A stretch of DNA of 64,000 nt from Petunia secreta (GCA_029990175.1 JARKIP010000003.1:4712001-4776000); one strand, 5' to 3'; shown: positions 35,004 through 45,399, counted from the first letter of the stretch. The notes: a model not told the origin generated them from the sequence alone. Translations and numbers: made by a program.

Positions 35004-37271
35004 ATGGCAGATGAACGTAACATCGACGCTTTGAACGGTCAACAGCAGCTCAATCCCAATGACGGGGTTCATGTTCCGGCCCGTGCTGAAGCGGTCGATG
35101 AATCTACCAACAACGAGCAGGATCCAACTCACGACAACATTCCTACTGGTTCACAGTTGAACGCACGCCAAGCGCGGCGTTCAGGCGAAGAGCCCGCAGT
35201 CGAAACTGATTCAGGAAGCGCAAACGCGGCACTGTTTGCGTATCTGAAGCGGCATGATGCTCAGTTCGAAATGATACAAGAGCAGTTGAAGGCACTGTCT
35301 AATTCTATCGGAAGTAAAGCACCTACCTCTCCGATCACACCCCCAGCAAGCATTCCGACTTCGGTTCCTCAGGGCGCCGTAACAGGGGGACTTGCAGCGG
35401 GGGTCGGATCAGGGGGATCGGGTACTGCCGCCGAAGCCATGGGAGCTCCGGCCTCGGTCACAGCAGAAGTAAGAATGATGGCAACGATGCAGACCATGTT
35501 GAATGATAATATCGATAAGAAGTTCAACGAAATCAAGTCATTTATGGAGAAATTGCCAGGCGTTCCGAAATTGGCTGACAAAGGCATTACAAAATCGATC
35601 TCAAAACGTCCTTTTCCAGCAAGTGCAGCCCCACTACCTATACCAAAGACTTTCAAATTACCGGAAAGCTTGAGATACGATGGAACCACAGATCCAAGGG
35701 ATCACATTGATATGTTTTCGGTTGCGGTTCAGGCAGACGACTTGACCTCGGAGGAGATCAATTCGGTCAGCCTTAAGAAGTTTTGTGAGACATTGAAGGG
35801 GGCAGCGCTGAAATGGTATTTACAGCTGCCCAAAAACGAAATATTGAGTTTCGATGACATGTCGGCGAAATTCATTCGTTCACATACGGGAGCAAAAAAG
35901 ATAGCACCAAGGGTCGAAGACATCTTGAACGTAAGGCAGCGACCCGGGGAAACCATCAAGCAGTTTCTAAAAAGATTTAACGATGAGAAAATTCATATAC
36001 CAAATCTCGAAGAAAGGTGGGCATGTTTGACCTTTGCTAACAACTTGCGCACTGATTCAATTGAGGCATGGAAACTGAAAGATCGTCTTAGGGAGATTGA
36101 TGCATGGACTTTCGATGTATTGTACCTCGAGTGCGAGACAAGGATCAGGGCCGAAGAGGAAGAATTGCAGCTAGCCCGAAACAATTATCATTATGATCGG
36201 CCGGCAAGAAGAGTTGATAACGACAGAAGAGACTACAGGGACCAACGATGGGGGCCCTACAGTTTCCATCGGATGGGGAGCAACAACCACGAGGCTGGTA
36301 GCTCCAAAAATCAATCAAAGAAAGCCCAGCCAAACACATCCTCGGCTCCAAAAGATCGACCACTGCCTCCAAAAGTAACGGAATACAATTTTTGCATATC
36401 GACACCAAATCTGGTGAATCACTTGAAAGGGATGGGTGACAAAGTTGTAAAATTCCCAGGTCGCATAAAGTCAAATCCAAATACTAGGGACGAGGCTCTG
36501 TGGTGTGCATTTCACCATGATTTCGGCCATACAACGGAAGAATGTAAGGCGCTGAGGTATGAAGTGGCCAGCCTGCTGGAAAAGGGTCACTTGGTCGAAT
36601 TTTTGACTGAGAGAGGACGGAACAATTTCAATAGGAAGAAAGATGATGAACCACCAAAACCTCCTGCTCCCAGGAAAACGGTGAATGTCATTACCGGAGG
36701 AGATGGTGTTTGTGGGGTAACCTACACTACAAAGAAATATGCAAAAGTCTCTTTCACACGAGACAAACGAACACGCGACGACATGACCGATGAGATCGTG
36801 TTCGAGGATTCCGATTTCGATGGAAGGATTCATCCCCATCATGATGCACTTGTAGTAACAACAAGAATCGACGACGCCGATGTGAAAAGGGTGCTAATCG
36901 ATGCTGGCAGTTCGGTTAACATCATACATGCAAGAGTGGTTGAACAATTGCAGTTGAGCGATAAGATTGTGCCTCGCTCAACGGTCCTGTCAGGTTTCAA
37001 CAATTCAAGTGAGGTGACCGTTGGGGAGATTATAATCAAAACCTATGCAGAAGGAGTGGAGAGTGAGACGTCGTTTCAGGTGATGAAGGGCGAAATGGCA
37101 TATAACGTGATTTTGGGTCGACCATGGATCCACGCTATGGGAGCAGTTCCATCGACTTTACATCAAGTTGTGAAGTTCCCTACCCCATGGGGAATTCGCG
37201 AGATCAGAGGCGAGCAACAGGCTTCACGAGACTGTTACTCAGTAGCTGTCAAGGAAGTCTTCCGATTGTAG
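35004..37271 (+). CDS. gag-pro: Tat element gag and aspartic protease
   Basis: Start chosen at ATG 35004 (MADERNIDALNG). 755 codons end at TAG 37269-37271. The N-terminal part is Pro/Ala/Gly-rich. The capsid-like gag domain covers roughly residues 210-390 (YDGTTDPRDHIDMF, LKWYLQLPKNEI, FLKRFNDEKIHIPN). A CAFHHDFGHTTEECKAL segment follows (CX3HX3HX5C, in the place of a zinc knuckle). The protease is near the C-terminus (VLIDAGSSVNIIHA; DAG rather than the common DTG/DSG, then VILGRPWIHAMGA). Gag would form the particle; protease would mature it. The frame is uninterrupted. The stop is followed by CAA TCA, and the same frame continues into pol, so this may be a readthrough point or a C-to-T nonsense mutation in a formerly fused gag-pol. 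Confidence 0.88.
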   Translation: MADERNIDALNGQQQLNPNDGVHVPARAEAVDESTNNEQDPTHDNIPTGSQLNARQARRSGEEPAVETDSGSANAALFAYLKRHDAQFEMIQEQLKALSNSIGSKAPTSPITPPASIPTSVPQGAVTGGLAAGVGSGGSGTAAEAMGAPASVTAEVRMMATMQTMLNDNIDKKFNEIKSFMEKLPGVPKLADKGITKSISKRPFPASAAPLPIPKTFKLPESLRYDGTTDPRDHIDMFSVAVQADDLTSEEINSVSLKKFCETLKGAALKWYLQLPKNEILSFDDMSAKFIRSHTGAKKIAPRVEDILNVRQRPGETIKQFLKRFNDEKIHIPNLEERWACLTFANNLRTDSIEAWKLKDRLREIDAWTFDVLYLECETRIRAEEEELQLARNNYHYDRPARRVDNDRRDYRDQRWGPYSFHRMGSNNHEAGSSKNQSKKAQPNTSSAPKDRPLPPKVTEYNFCISTPNLVNHLKGMGDKVVKFPGRIKSNPNTRDEALWCAFHHDFGHTTEECKALRYEVASLLEKGHLVEFLTERGRNNFNRKKDDEPPKPPAPRKTVNVITGGDGVCGVTYTTKKYAKVSFTRDKRTRDDMTDEIVFEDSDFDGRIHPHHDALVVTTRIDDADVKRVLIDAGSSVNIIHARVVEQLQLSDKIVPRSTVLSGFNNSSEVTVGEIIIKTYAEGVESETSFQVMKGEMAYNVILGRPWIHAMGAVPSTLHQVVKFPTPWGIREIRGEQQASRDCYSVAVKEVFRL

Positions 37272-40200
37272 CAATCACAGCTAGTGGAACCCGTGGTCGG
37301 AAGCTTCACTTCGGTTCCGTCGTGCGATCAAACGCAGCTACCGGAATCCGAAGTCGAAGGCGACTTCGCACAGGTTTCACCATGTAAGCTAGTGGGACCC
37401 GTGAACGAAAGCTTCACTTCGGTTCTGTCGTGCGATCAAACGCAGCTACCGGAATCCGAAGTCGAAGGCGACTTCGCACAGGTTCCACCATGTGTGAGAG
37501 AACCGCATAAACAAGAAGCTGGAGACTCTACGATAGAAGAACTTGAGGAAGTAACATTGTTCGATGATAATCCTGATCGGAAAGTTTATGTTGGAGCTGA
37601 ACTGGACATCGACGTAAAAGCAAAAATCATATCCTTCCTCAAGGACAACTCTGATTGTTTTGCTTGGTCCCATGCAGATATGGTGGGAATCGATCCAAAG
37701 GTCGCCACGCACAAGTTAAATGTCGACCCGAAACATCGACCGGTGAAGCAAAAGAAACGGCCAAATGGAGGATTCTGAAGGAAGGTGATCAATGATGAGG
37801 TAGAAAGGCTGTTAGCAAATGGGTTCATTAAAGAAGTAAAATATCCAGAATGGCTTGCGAACATGGTCGTAGTACCAAAGAAAAATGGCAAATGGAGGGT
37901 ATGCGTCGACTATATCGATCTCAACAAAGCTTGCCCAAAAGATTCGTTCCCACTGCCTCACATCGATAGATTGATCGATTCGACGGCAGGTCACGAGATG
38001 TTGAGTTTTTTGGATGCCTATTCAGGTTATAATCAAATATCGATGGATCCATCAGATCAGGAGAAGACATCGTTCATTACATACATGGGGACTTATTGCT
38101 ACACGGTCATGCCTTTTGGTCTAAAGAATGCCGGCGCTACTTATCAGCGTCTGGTCACCACTATGTTCAAATATTTGATCGGGAAAACCATGGAAGTCTA
38201 TATCGATGACATGTTGGTCAAATCTCTTGAGAAGGGAAATCATCTAAGTCATTTGGAAGAAACTTTTACAATACTAAGACAATTCAACATGAGATTGAAC
38301 CCAGAGAAATGTGCGTTCGGGGTTGGATCCGGTAAGTTCTTGGGGTTCATCGTATCGCAAAGAGGAATCGAAGCAAATCCAGACAAGATCAAGGCGATCG
38401 AAAACATCCCTGAGAACCTGACAACGGAGAAAGAAGTTCAACAGCTGACCGGTCGAGTAGCCTATCTCAGCAGGTTCATCTCGAGGTCATCTGAACGATG
38501 TCACAAGTTCTTTTCAGTATTGAGAAAGAGCCAAAGGTTTCGAATGGACACCAGAATGCAAAAGAGCTCTTCGGGAACTGAAGCAGTACCTTTCCAATCC
38601 ACCGCTTCTGTCAAAACCAATTGAAGGAGAAATGCTGTTGGTCTATTTGGCTGTTTCCGATGTCGCTGTAAGTGCTGTCCTCGTTCGCGAAGATGGAGGT
38701 AACCAATTTCCTATCTACTATGTTAGTAAAACACTGTTAGATGCCGAAACAAGGTACCCACATCTAGAAAAACTAGCACTTGCACTAGTCACTGCTGCAC
38801 GCAAATTAAGGCCTTATTTCCAATGTCATTCAATATCTGTGATAACTACGTTCCCATTGCGAAATATTTTACATCGGCCAGATCTCTCTGGTCGATTAAT
38901 GAAATGGGCGGTCGAGCTGAGTGAGTATGATATCACTTACCAGCCTCGTACCGCCATAAAATCTCAAGTTTTAGCTGATTTTGTAGCGGACTTCAGCGCT
39001 AATATTTTACCGGAGGCAAAGAAGGAAGAGTTGATGATGAGAGATCCAGACCCCGGAATCTGGGTAATGTACACCGATGGAGCTTCCAACGTCAAAGGAA
39101 CTGGCCTCGGAATTCTATTGATAGCGCCTTCGGGTGAAAAGCTCAGGTACGCGATCAAATTACATGCAAAAACTAACAACGAGGCCGAATATGAGGCCCT
39201 CGCTGCAGGCTTAAAGATCGCAAAGGATTTGAAAATCGAACGAATAGACATCAAAAGTGATTCCCAACTGGTGGTAAATCAAATCCAAGGCGATTTCTGT
39301 GTTCGAGATCCAAGGATGCAACAACTGCTCGAAAAGGTACAAAATTTTCTAACTTCTTTTCAGGAGTGGAAAATAGCCCAGATACTAAGGGAAGAGAACA
39401 TCGAAGCAGACGCTTTAGCAAACCTTGCATCGGCAGCAGCCATCGATGAAAAACTCGATGAGACTGTGGTTCACTTGTTCGAATCTCCACTATGTCGAAG
39501 CATTAAAGAGGTAAACAATGTTAATCGAACTTGGGATTGGAGAAGCAAATATTTGTCCTACTTGCAGGCAGGTACTGTTCCCGATGACAAGAAGTCTGCC
39601 CGATCACTTAAAGCCAAAGCAGCAAGATATTGCCTCCTAGAAAATCAACTCTACAGGAGAATGTTTGGCGGCCCTTTGGCGAAATGTGTTGGGCCAGATG
39701 GAACAAATTATGTGCTGAAAGAGGTTCACGAAGGCGAATGCGGCAATCATTCCGGCAGCAAGTCATTGGTTCGAAAGATCATAAGAGCTGGGTACTATTG
39801 GCCAACGATCGCAGATGATGCCAAGGAATTCGTCCGCAAATGTGACAAGTGCCAACGATTTGGAAATCTCATACATCAACAGGCAGAACCACTTCATTCG
39901 GTCACGTCACCGTGGCCATTCATGAAGTGGGGAATGGACTTGGTCGGGCCGCTTCCAACAGCGCCCCGTGGGGTAAAATTTATCTTAATTCTCACAGATT
40001 ATTTTTCTAAATGGGTGGAAGCTATTGCCTTGGCTAAAATTCGTGAACAGGAAATTATCAAATTCATTCATCAGAATATCATTTGTCGTTTTGGGATCCC
40101 GAAAGAGATCACATGCGACAATGGTAAGCAGTTCGTGGGGAGACGAATCACAGCCTTCTTCGAAAAGTGGGGGATCAAGCGAATTGCATCAACACCTTAT

Positions 40201-40545
40201 CACCCCAGCGCAAATGGACAGGCTGAATCTTCCAACAAAACAATACTCGAGTACTTGAAGAAAAGGATGGATGATTCAAAGGGCAACTGGCCGAACGAAC
40301 TCCCCGGAGCACTGTGGGCTCATCGGACAACGGTAAAACACAGTACCGGGGAGACACCGTTCTCACTTGTCTATGGAGCAGAAGCGCTGATACCGGTGGA
40401 AGTGGGAGAGCCCAGCCTTCGGTTCGCCCACTCCACCGAAGAAGCTAACACAGGGGCCATGCTGGTAGATCTGAACCTGGTCGAAGCAAAAAGGGATATG
40501 GCATTTGTTCGCACCCAAACACTGGGGGGGATGAAGGTAGCATGA
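37272..40545 (+). pseudogene. pol: Tat element pol: RT, two RNases H, integrase (damaged)
   Basis: It continues the gag frame after TAG. 37281-37496 encodes a 36-residue linker twice. The RT core follows (WLANMVVVPKKNGKWRVCVD, MPFGLKNAGATYQRL, VYIDDMLVKS). The first RNase H is of the gypsy type (VYLAVSDVAVSAVLVRE); the second begins MYTDGASNVKGTG with NNEAEYEAL and KSDSQLVVNQ. Integrase has an HHCC zinc site (HEGECGNHSGS, CDKCQRF) and DDE core residues in MDLVGPLP, CDNGKQFVG and GQAESSNK. Lesions: a one-base gain near 37763-37765 and a one-base loss near 37777-37779 that create TGA 37776-37778; an extra T in the run at 38538-38540 that shifts the frame; and a truncated integrase C-terminus, where the frame ends at 40545 shortly after AKRDMAFVRTQ. 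Confidence 0.88.
37281..37496 (+). repeat. In-frame 108-bp (36-codon) tandem duplication after the gag-pro stop
   Basis: Units 37281-37388 and 37389-37496 both start CTAGTGG and encode a linker with ESEVEGDFAQV near the end. The length keeps the reading frame. It sits between protease and RT. Confidence 0.9.
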
Positions 40546-41237
40546 GGGTCATCGGCAGATACTGGGGACTCATTCAAAATTCGACAGAAGTTCCAACGTT
40601 TACTCGAACTGGGGACTCGTTCAAAATTTGACAGAAGTTCCAACGTTCACTCGAACTGGGGACTCGTTCAAAATTCGACAGAAGTTCCAACGTTCATCCA
40701 AACTAGGGACTCGTTCAAAATTCGGTAGAAGTCATAACGCCCACTCGATAACATTGTCCGAATGCAGATGTTATCGATTTTTAACTCATGTAAATGACCC
40801 GATAGCGGTTGAACGTCTATGCCCTACGGCTGTATCTTGTAATCGGTCAAACCATACGATCTGAAATGTATCAAAGGCCCATTAGCGGCTTATTTCAATA
40901 ATATACAACACTTTGGTATACCTTTACGTTTTGTTCAGTTTATTCGATCGTTTTACATTTTGTTCACCAAAGGTTAAGTTTCATTCCGAACTCGTGAAAA
41001 TGTTCGAAGAGTGCATTACGTAAGAATGAGACGTCATTCCTTGCTACGCGCTAAAGACATTGGGCCCCAATCATTTCATTTGACGAATATCGTTGTAACT
41101 TCAAAATTTTCGAACAGATACATCAAACTATCTTCGGAAAGCAGTACAACGATAAAAGCAACGAACTTTCCATTAATAGAAATATGTACATGACTTCATT
41201 ACAGTATGAGGTCAAAAACAAAAAGTTGAAAACAAGT
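40546..41237 (+). repeat. 47-bp tandem repeats (40561-40748) and spacer between pol and antisense gene
   Basis: Four units start at 40561, 40608, 40655 and 40702 with ACTGGGGACTCGTTCAAAAT-type sequence and run to about 40748. The array begins where integrase breaks off. The remainder, to 41237, is non-coding. Confidence 0.88.
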
Positions 41238-43912
41238 TCACTCATCTCCATCTGATCCCTCATCGGAAGAATCTGGAGAGAGGCCAAGTGCCTCACGAGT
41301 CATCCTCACAACTTGTATTGCCTCTTCAAGCTCCTTAGCCACATCGACTTCACGCTCAGACATCTCCCTCAACAAGTCCCGCCTCGACTCCGCTAAAATG
41401 AGCTCCCTCCTGTCTTCGAAGTCACTCTCCATCGAATGCCTTTGGGTAATCAACTCCTTCTGAAGAAGCGAGTTTCTCTCCGACCAAGCATTGTTCTGAG
41501 CCGTCAGATCGCCGTTAAAACCTCTTAGAGTACGAAGCTCTTCGTTCAGACGGATTATCTCCGACTCTTTGGTCTTCGACTCAGCTTCCAGTTTGGCACA
41601 CTTGTCACCCATGCTACTCTCAAGCTGACCGAGCTGGTCGTTCAAAGCTTGAACTTGGGACTCCAGCTCTGATTCTCGAAGAGCATGGGCGGTGGCCTTT
41701 TTAGCCGATTCAGCTTCAAGCTCAGAGTACTTTACTTTCAAGATCTTCAAGTTGTTATGCCACCCATCACCGGCGGAGGCAAGGAGAGCAACTCTCTCGT
41801 TCAGATGAGCTATTTCGGCTTCGAGCTGGCGAATCCGATCGGCTGACTCGATGGCCATGATTGTGTTCTGAAAATAAGAAACAAAACGATCCCATAAGGT
41901 AAAAAGTAGAAAAGGTTCAAACTAACAGAAATTGGAAGGAAACGTTACCCGAAAAGCACTAAAAGCGATTTGGGAGGACAAGCTCACATCGCTGTAACAA
42001 TTCAATCGAGCCTTTTCCATCAGCCCCATCACATCAAAAAAGTAGTTGGCAAGATGCTTTGGGCATCTGAGCAGATCAACCTCTCCGGGGACGGTTATAG
42101 CCAGCGATCGGGTGTTAGCCTCCCCCGCAGCCTTGGCTCTTTTGTAAGCTGCAAACGCAGCAGCTTCCTCGTATCGAGGAAGGCGAACGATAGGCTCTTC
42201 ATGGTCCGATGCGTAGAAAGACGAGCCAGAGCTTTCCGTGTGCCTCGACCTCGTCGTTGTCGTAGGACGGTCAAGGGGGAGCTTACCCTTCCTGGGATCC
42301 CTTTCCCTCGGTATATCGCTCGAAGGGGCACCATCGACGCCCCTAGCAGACAACATCCCAAGGGTTGGGGCAGTGATCATCTCTTTCCCCCCCGAAGGGC
42401 AGTGATCATCTCTTTCCCCCCCGAACCAGAAGTAACGTCGATCAAGTCCTCCTCCGCTATCGGAGGAAGGATGGGCCGCCCATCACCACCGAAATCGCCA
42501 ACATGAGCCCGGTCGTACTCCTCGGCCGCCTTGAGCTGCTCAGCCACTTCAAGCATTCTTTCTTTCATTGGCCTTTTCGGCCGTTCCAACGGTTGCTCAG
42601 ACCCAGATTCCTCATCTTCCCCGGAGGGAATCCGAACAAGAGTTCCCCCCTCGGCGGCTTTTGCCGCTTCGACCGCTGAAACGGCCCCCTTAACGATCTG
42701 CTCGATCGGCTCGGGATCAGCCGACGGGCCAGCTCCCTGCGGAGCGCTCTTAACAAGCAGCCTTGCCCTAAGGTCTTGATAAGAGGTTTTCTTTTTCTTT
42801 TTTGGAGGAGTTCCACTTACGTTCTCCTCCCTAACCTCCTCCTCCTCCTCGACGATCACATCTTCAACCGGCCCAGCACCAGCACCAGTGATACCTGTCG
42901 ATGGCGATCTGTTAAAATATAACAAAGAGCACAATCTGATCAAAGGCAAAACTAAACTTACCATGATTTTTTGCCTTCACTTGCAAAAGAGCCGCGATCG
43001 GCTTCCACGCCCTTTGATCGTTGGTGGTCTCCTTCAAAACCTTCTTTAGCCAGTCAACAATGTCGGGAACCAGTTCGAACAAAACTTTGCTGGCTGCACA
43101 TACAAGAGAGTAAGAACGTGGAAGAACATAAAGCCAATCGAAATTACAAACTTACGTGTTCGGTTCCACCCAACCGGAAGGCGTTCAGCCCCTGGGGCCA
43201 CAAGCTGCTCCGTGGGGATGTAAACGAAGCGTTGATCCCACGCCCTAAGATCATCATCGTTGTCAGAAATTAAGGCTCGACTACCTCGCTTTTGCACGGT
43301 AATGATGCCCGCCTTATAAACTCGAGGAGAATACAAATGAAGGATATGCCTAAGTGTCACCTCCACCCCCACTTTCTTACCAATCCATCGGTACATGGCA
43401 ACCAAGCGCCATACCATCAGGGAAATCTGCGCCAAACACACCTTGTACATGCGACAGAATTCCTCGATCATTGGGTCGATCGGCAAAGTAAACCCGATCG
43501 TAAAGGGGTATGTCAAAACGGCAGAATGACCCCCGTAAAAGGTGGTCAGAGTCGATCTCCTTGGAGGGCACACCACGTCGATCTCACCCTCTTTCCAACC
43601 ACAATCTTCCCTAATCCGTGGTATTGACTCCTCGGTAACGGCACAAAAAACTGAGTCTACGGGAATATTTTTCTTTTTGGCCAGTTGAACGTCGTTTTGA
43701 GTACTGACCTTGCAATCATCGTCGTAAGTGAACTTCTTCGGGAAAATATCGGTGTAGAGTTTTTCTGGCCCAAAATCTTTGGGCTTCCTCTCCCTTTTCT
43801 TCCCTTTTTTGTCTGTAACTGCCACGGCCTGCGGTGGCGCCATGGCGGGTGCCGTGGCGGCAACGGCGGCGGAGGGAGCATTTTCAACATCAGTCGTGTT
43901 GTGAGAAGACAT
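41238..43912 (-). pseudogene. Antisense gypsy-type transposase-family gene (PF04195-like), four exons
   Basis: Minus-strand gene inside the Tat element. Start ATG 43912-43910 (MSSHNTTDVENAPS). Predicted exons: 43912-43156, 43093-42962, 42894-41949 and 41867-41238. All three introns have GT-AG borders, and the phases join in frame (first two introns phase 1, third phase 0). Exon 1 carries the family domain (IEEFCRMYKVCLAQISLMVW, LHLYSPRVYKAGI). Exon 3 is acidic, then Lys-rich (PPKKKKKTSYQ). Exon 4 is a long coiled coil (IRQLEAEIAHLNERVALL and on) ending in acidic residues at TGA-type stop 41238. The family is annotated in Pfam as putative gypsy-type transposon; its function is unknown. A 29-bp duplication in exon 3 (42368-42425) shifts the frame in this copy. 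Plus-strand frames here are shadows. Confidence 0.82.
42368..42425. repeat. 29-bp tandem duplication in exon 3 of the antisense gene
   Basis: GGGCAGTGATCATCTCTTTC followed by CCCCCCGAA occurs twice (42368-42396 and 42397-42425). Because 29 is not a multiple of three, it shifts the antisense reading frame at the residues KEMITA. Confidence 0.92.
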
Positions 43913-44060
43913 TGATAAATTAAGATGATTGACAAAATAAAGTGGGTAACCAAGGCTGATCAACGCAAGGTGCTGAATATATTTTGAAGGATTTTTGAAG
44001 AAAGTTTGAAGGATTTAAAAGTTGCAGGAGATGTAAAGTTCGTGAAATCAAAATGGAGCT

Positions 44061-44070
44061 GGTATTTATA
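44061..44070 (-). promoter_or_regulatory. Candidate TATA box of the antisense gene
   Basis: TATAAATACC on the minus strand, about 150 bp upstream of the ATG at 43912 and outside the 3' LTR. Spacing and sequence fit a plant core promoter; this is sequence likeness only. Confidence 0.5.
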
Positions 44071-44222
44071 GAAGGAAAGTCATCATGATCTTGGGAATCG
44101 GCAAAAACCGCCGTCCGCACGATCTCTGACACGTGCAGTGATTTGAAGTTGAAGCGACAGTTTGGCGTTTCAAAATGAAGGGACACGAGCGAGCCACGTG
44201 TTTTCCCGCTTTAACTTTCAAG

Positions 44223-44272
44223 CCACTTGCGAAGTGTTACGATCACAGGACTTCGCAAGTGGGGGGACTATC
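44223..44272 (+). other. Hairpin overlapping the polypurine tract of the Tat element
   Basis: CCACTTGCGAAG (44223-44234) and CTTCGCAAGTGG (44251-44262) form a perfect 12-bp stem with a 16-base loop. The 3' arm runs into the polypurine tract AAGTGGGGGGA, which ends at the 3' LTR (44273). A related hairpin sits at the same place in the element at 47681-50707. Confidence 0.85.
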
Positions 44273-45346
44273 TGTATTGGTCGATTTTCGTTCTTCAAAC
44301 GAGGATGATGTGTTCGGTTTTTGTTATTGTTTCCGAGGACATTTGCCGATTGATTCGCTTCAAGAACTTGATCAGAAGACCACGAAGGCGCTGGCTTTAG
44401 CGGATAAGCTTTAATGAACTTATCCCACTTTTATCGGAACCGACTTAACGTATTTAAAGGGACGTGGGCAGTTGTGGAGAAAGAGACGTGGGAAAGAAAG
44501 AATCCTTCTAGGGTTGGAAAAGGCTCATTGTCAGCCTATAAATACTGTCTTCATCTTCTATTTGAGATACGTTCATCTGAGCAAATATTATTCTATTCTC
44601 AAAAACCATTATTCTCTTGTTAAGAAAATAGTCAACAGTGTCTTTTACCTTTGTCAATTTGTTACGTCAAAGATCATCATTGTATTTAAAGCTTCGATCG
44701 TGATTTGGTTCAAACGTGGAGGGAGACCTGTTCTTTCCATTGAAGCAACATCCATCGATCCATCAAATACAATAAGCCTTTACTGCTTTGATTATTTATT
44801 TGTTGCTTGCTTTGTTTAGATCTGCATTTATCTTGATCGTAACATCTTTTGCCTGCTATCTGTGTTATAATTTAAACAATCTGTTATCGTCACTCATTTG
44901 GCAACTAATCGATTTGTTCATCGGATCCATTATTCGATTAAATTTGTTTATTCGCCATTGTCTTACGTTTATTCATTTCATTTGGTTGTCATCGTATTGC
45001 TGTTATTTTCATCGACTCAAGTATCATAACCGTGTTCGGATAACTGCGCATCTTGATAAAACGAAGTCATCTCATCGTATATCACCATCCTTTTATTTAG
45101 TTCGAACTTGTTTGACAGCATTTATATCCTTGCCTGACATCGGATTTAATTGACATCGAATTTACTTGATACCGAATTTACTTGACATCGATTTTAGAAT
45201 TGCTTCCGCATCAAACTCTTGAGGTCGATTAATTCGTTCACGTAAACTGCCTATCAAACGATCAAATTGAGATATAAAACTGTCGCCTTAGACTCAACTA
45301 AATATAAATCTAATTGTAAAACCCGATATATTTTTTGGGAAATACA
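44273..45346 (+). repeat. 3' LTR of the Tat element
   Basis: 1074 bp, identical in length to the 5' LTR, with three base differences found by eye. TATAAATA is at 44537-44544. Followed by the TSD ATTCC. Confidence 0.93.
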
Positions 45347-45399
45347 ATTCCCTCTCAAACTACAGAAAGAATAAAAAAATAATAAATTTTTTTAGAGTT

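Larger units (their letters stand above)
33841..45346 (+). mobile_element. Tat-lineage Ty3/gypsy retrotransposon (Retand-like) with antisense gene
   Basis: 11,506 bp with 1074-bp LTRs and TSD ATTCC (33836-33840 and 45347-45351). Order on the plus strand: LTR, primer site, gag, protease, [stop], RT, RNase H, second RNase H, integrase, tandem repeats, polypurine tract, LTR. A minus-strand spliced gene occupies 41238-43912. Two RNase H domains and an antisense gene between pol and the 3' LTR mark the Tat lineage (Grande/Retand type). The LTRs differ at three positions that I can find (34189/44621, 34517/44949, 34849/45281), so insertion is very recent, yet pol and the antisense gene carry lesions. 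Confidence 0.93.

Noticed and set aside
41970..43627. Plus-strand open frames across 42-43.6 kb
   Set aside because: Shadows of the antisense gene, whose minus-strand exons have domain, coiled coil and consistent splice phases.
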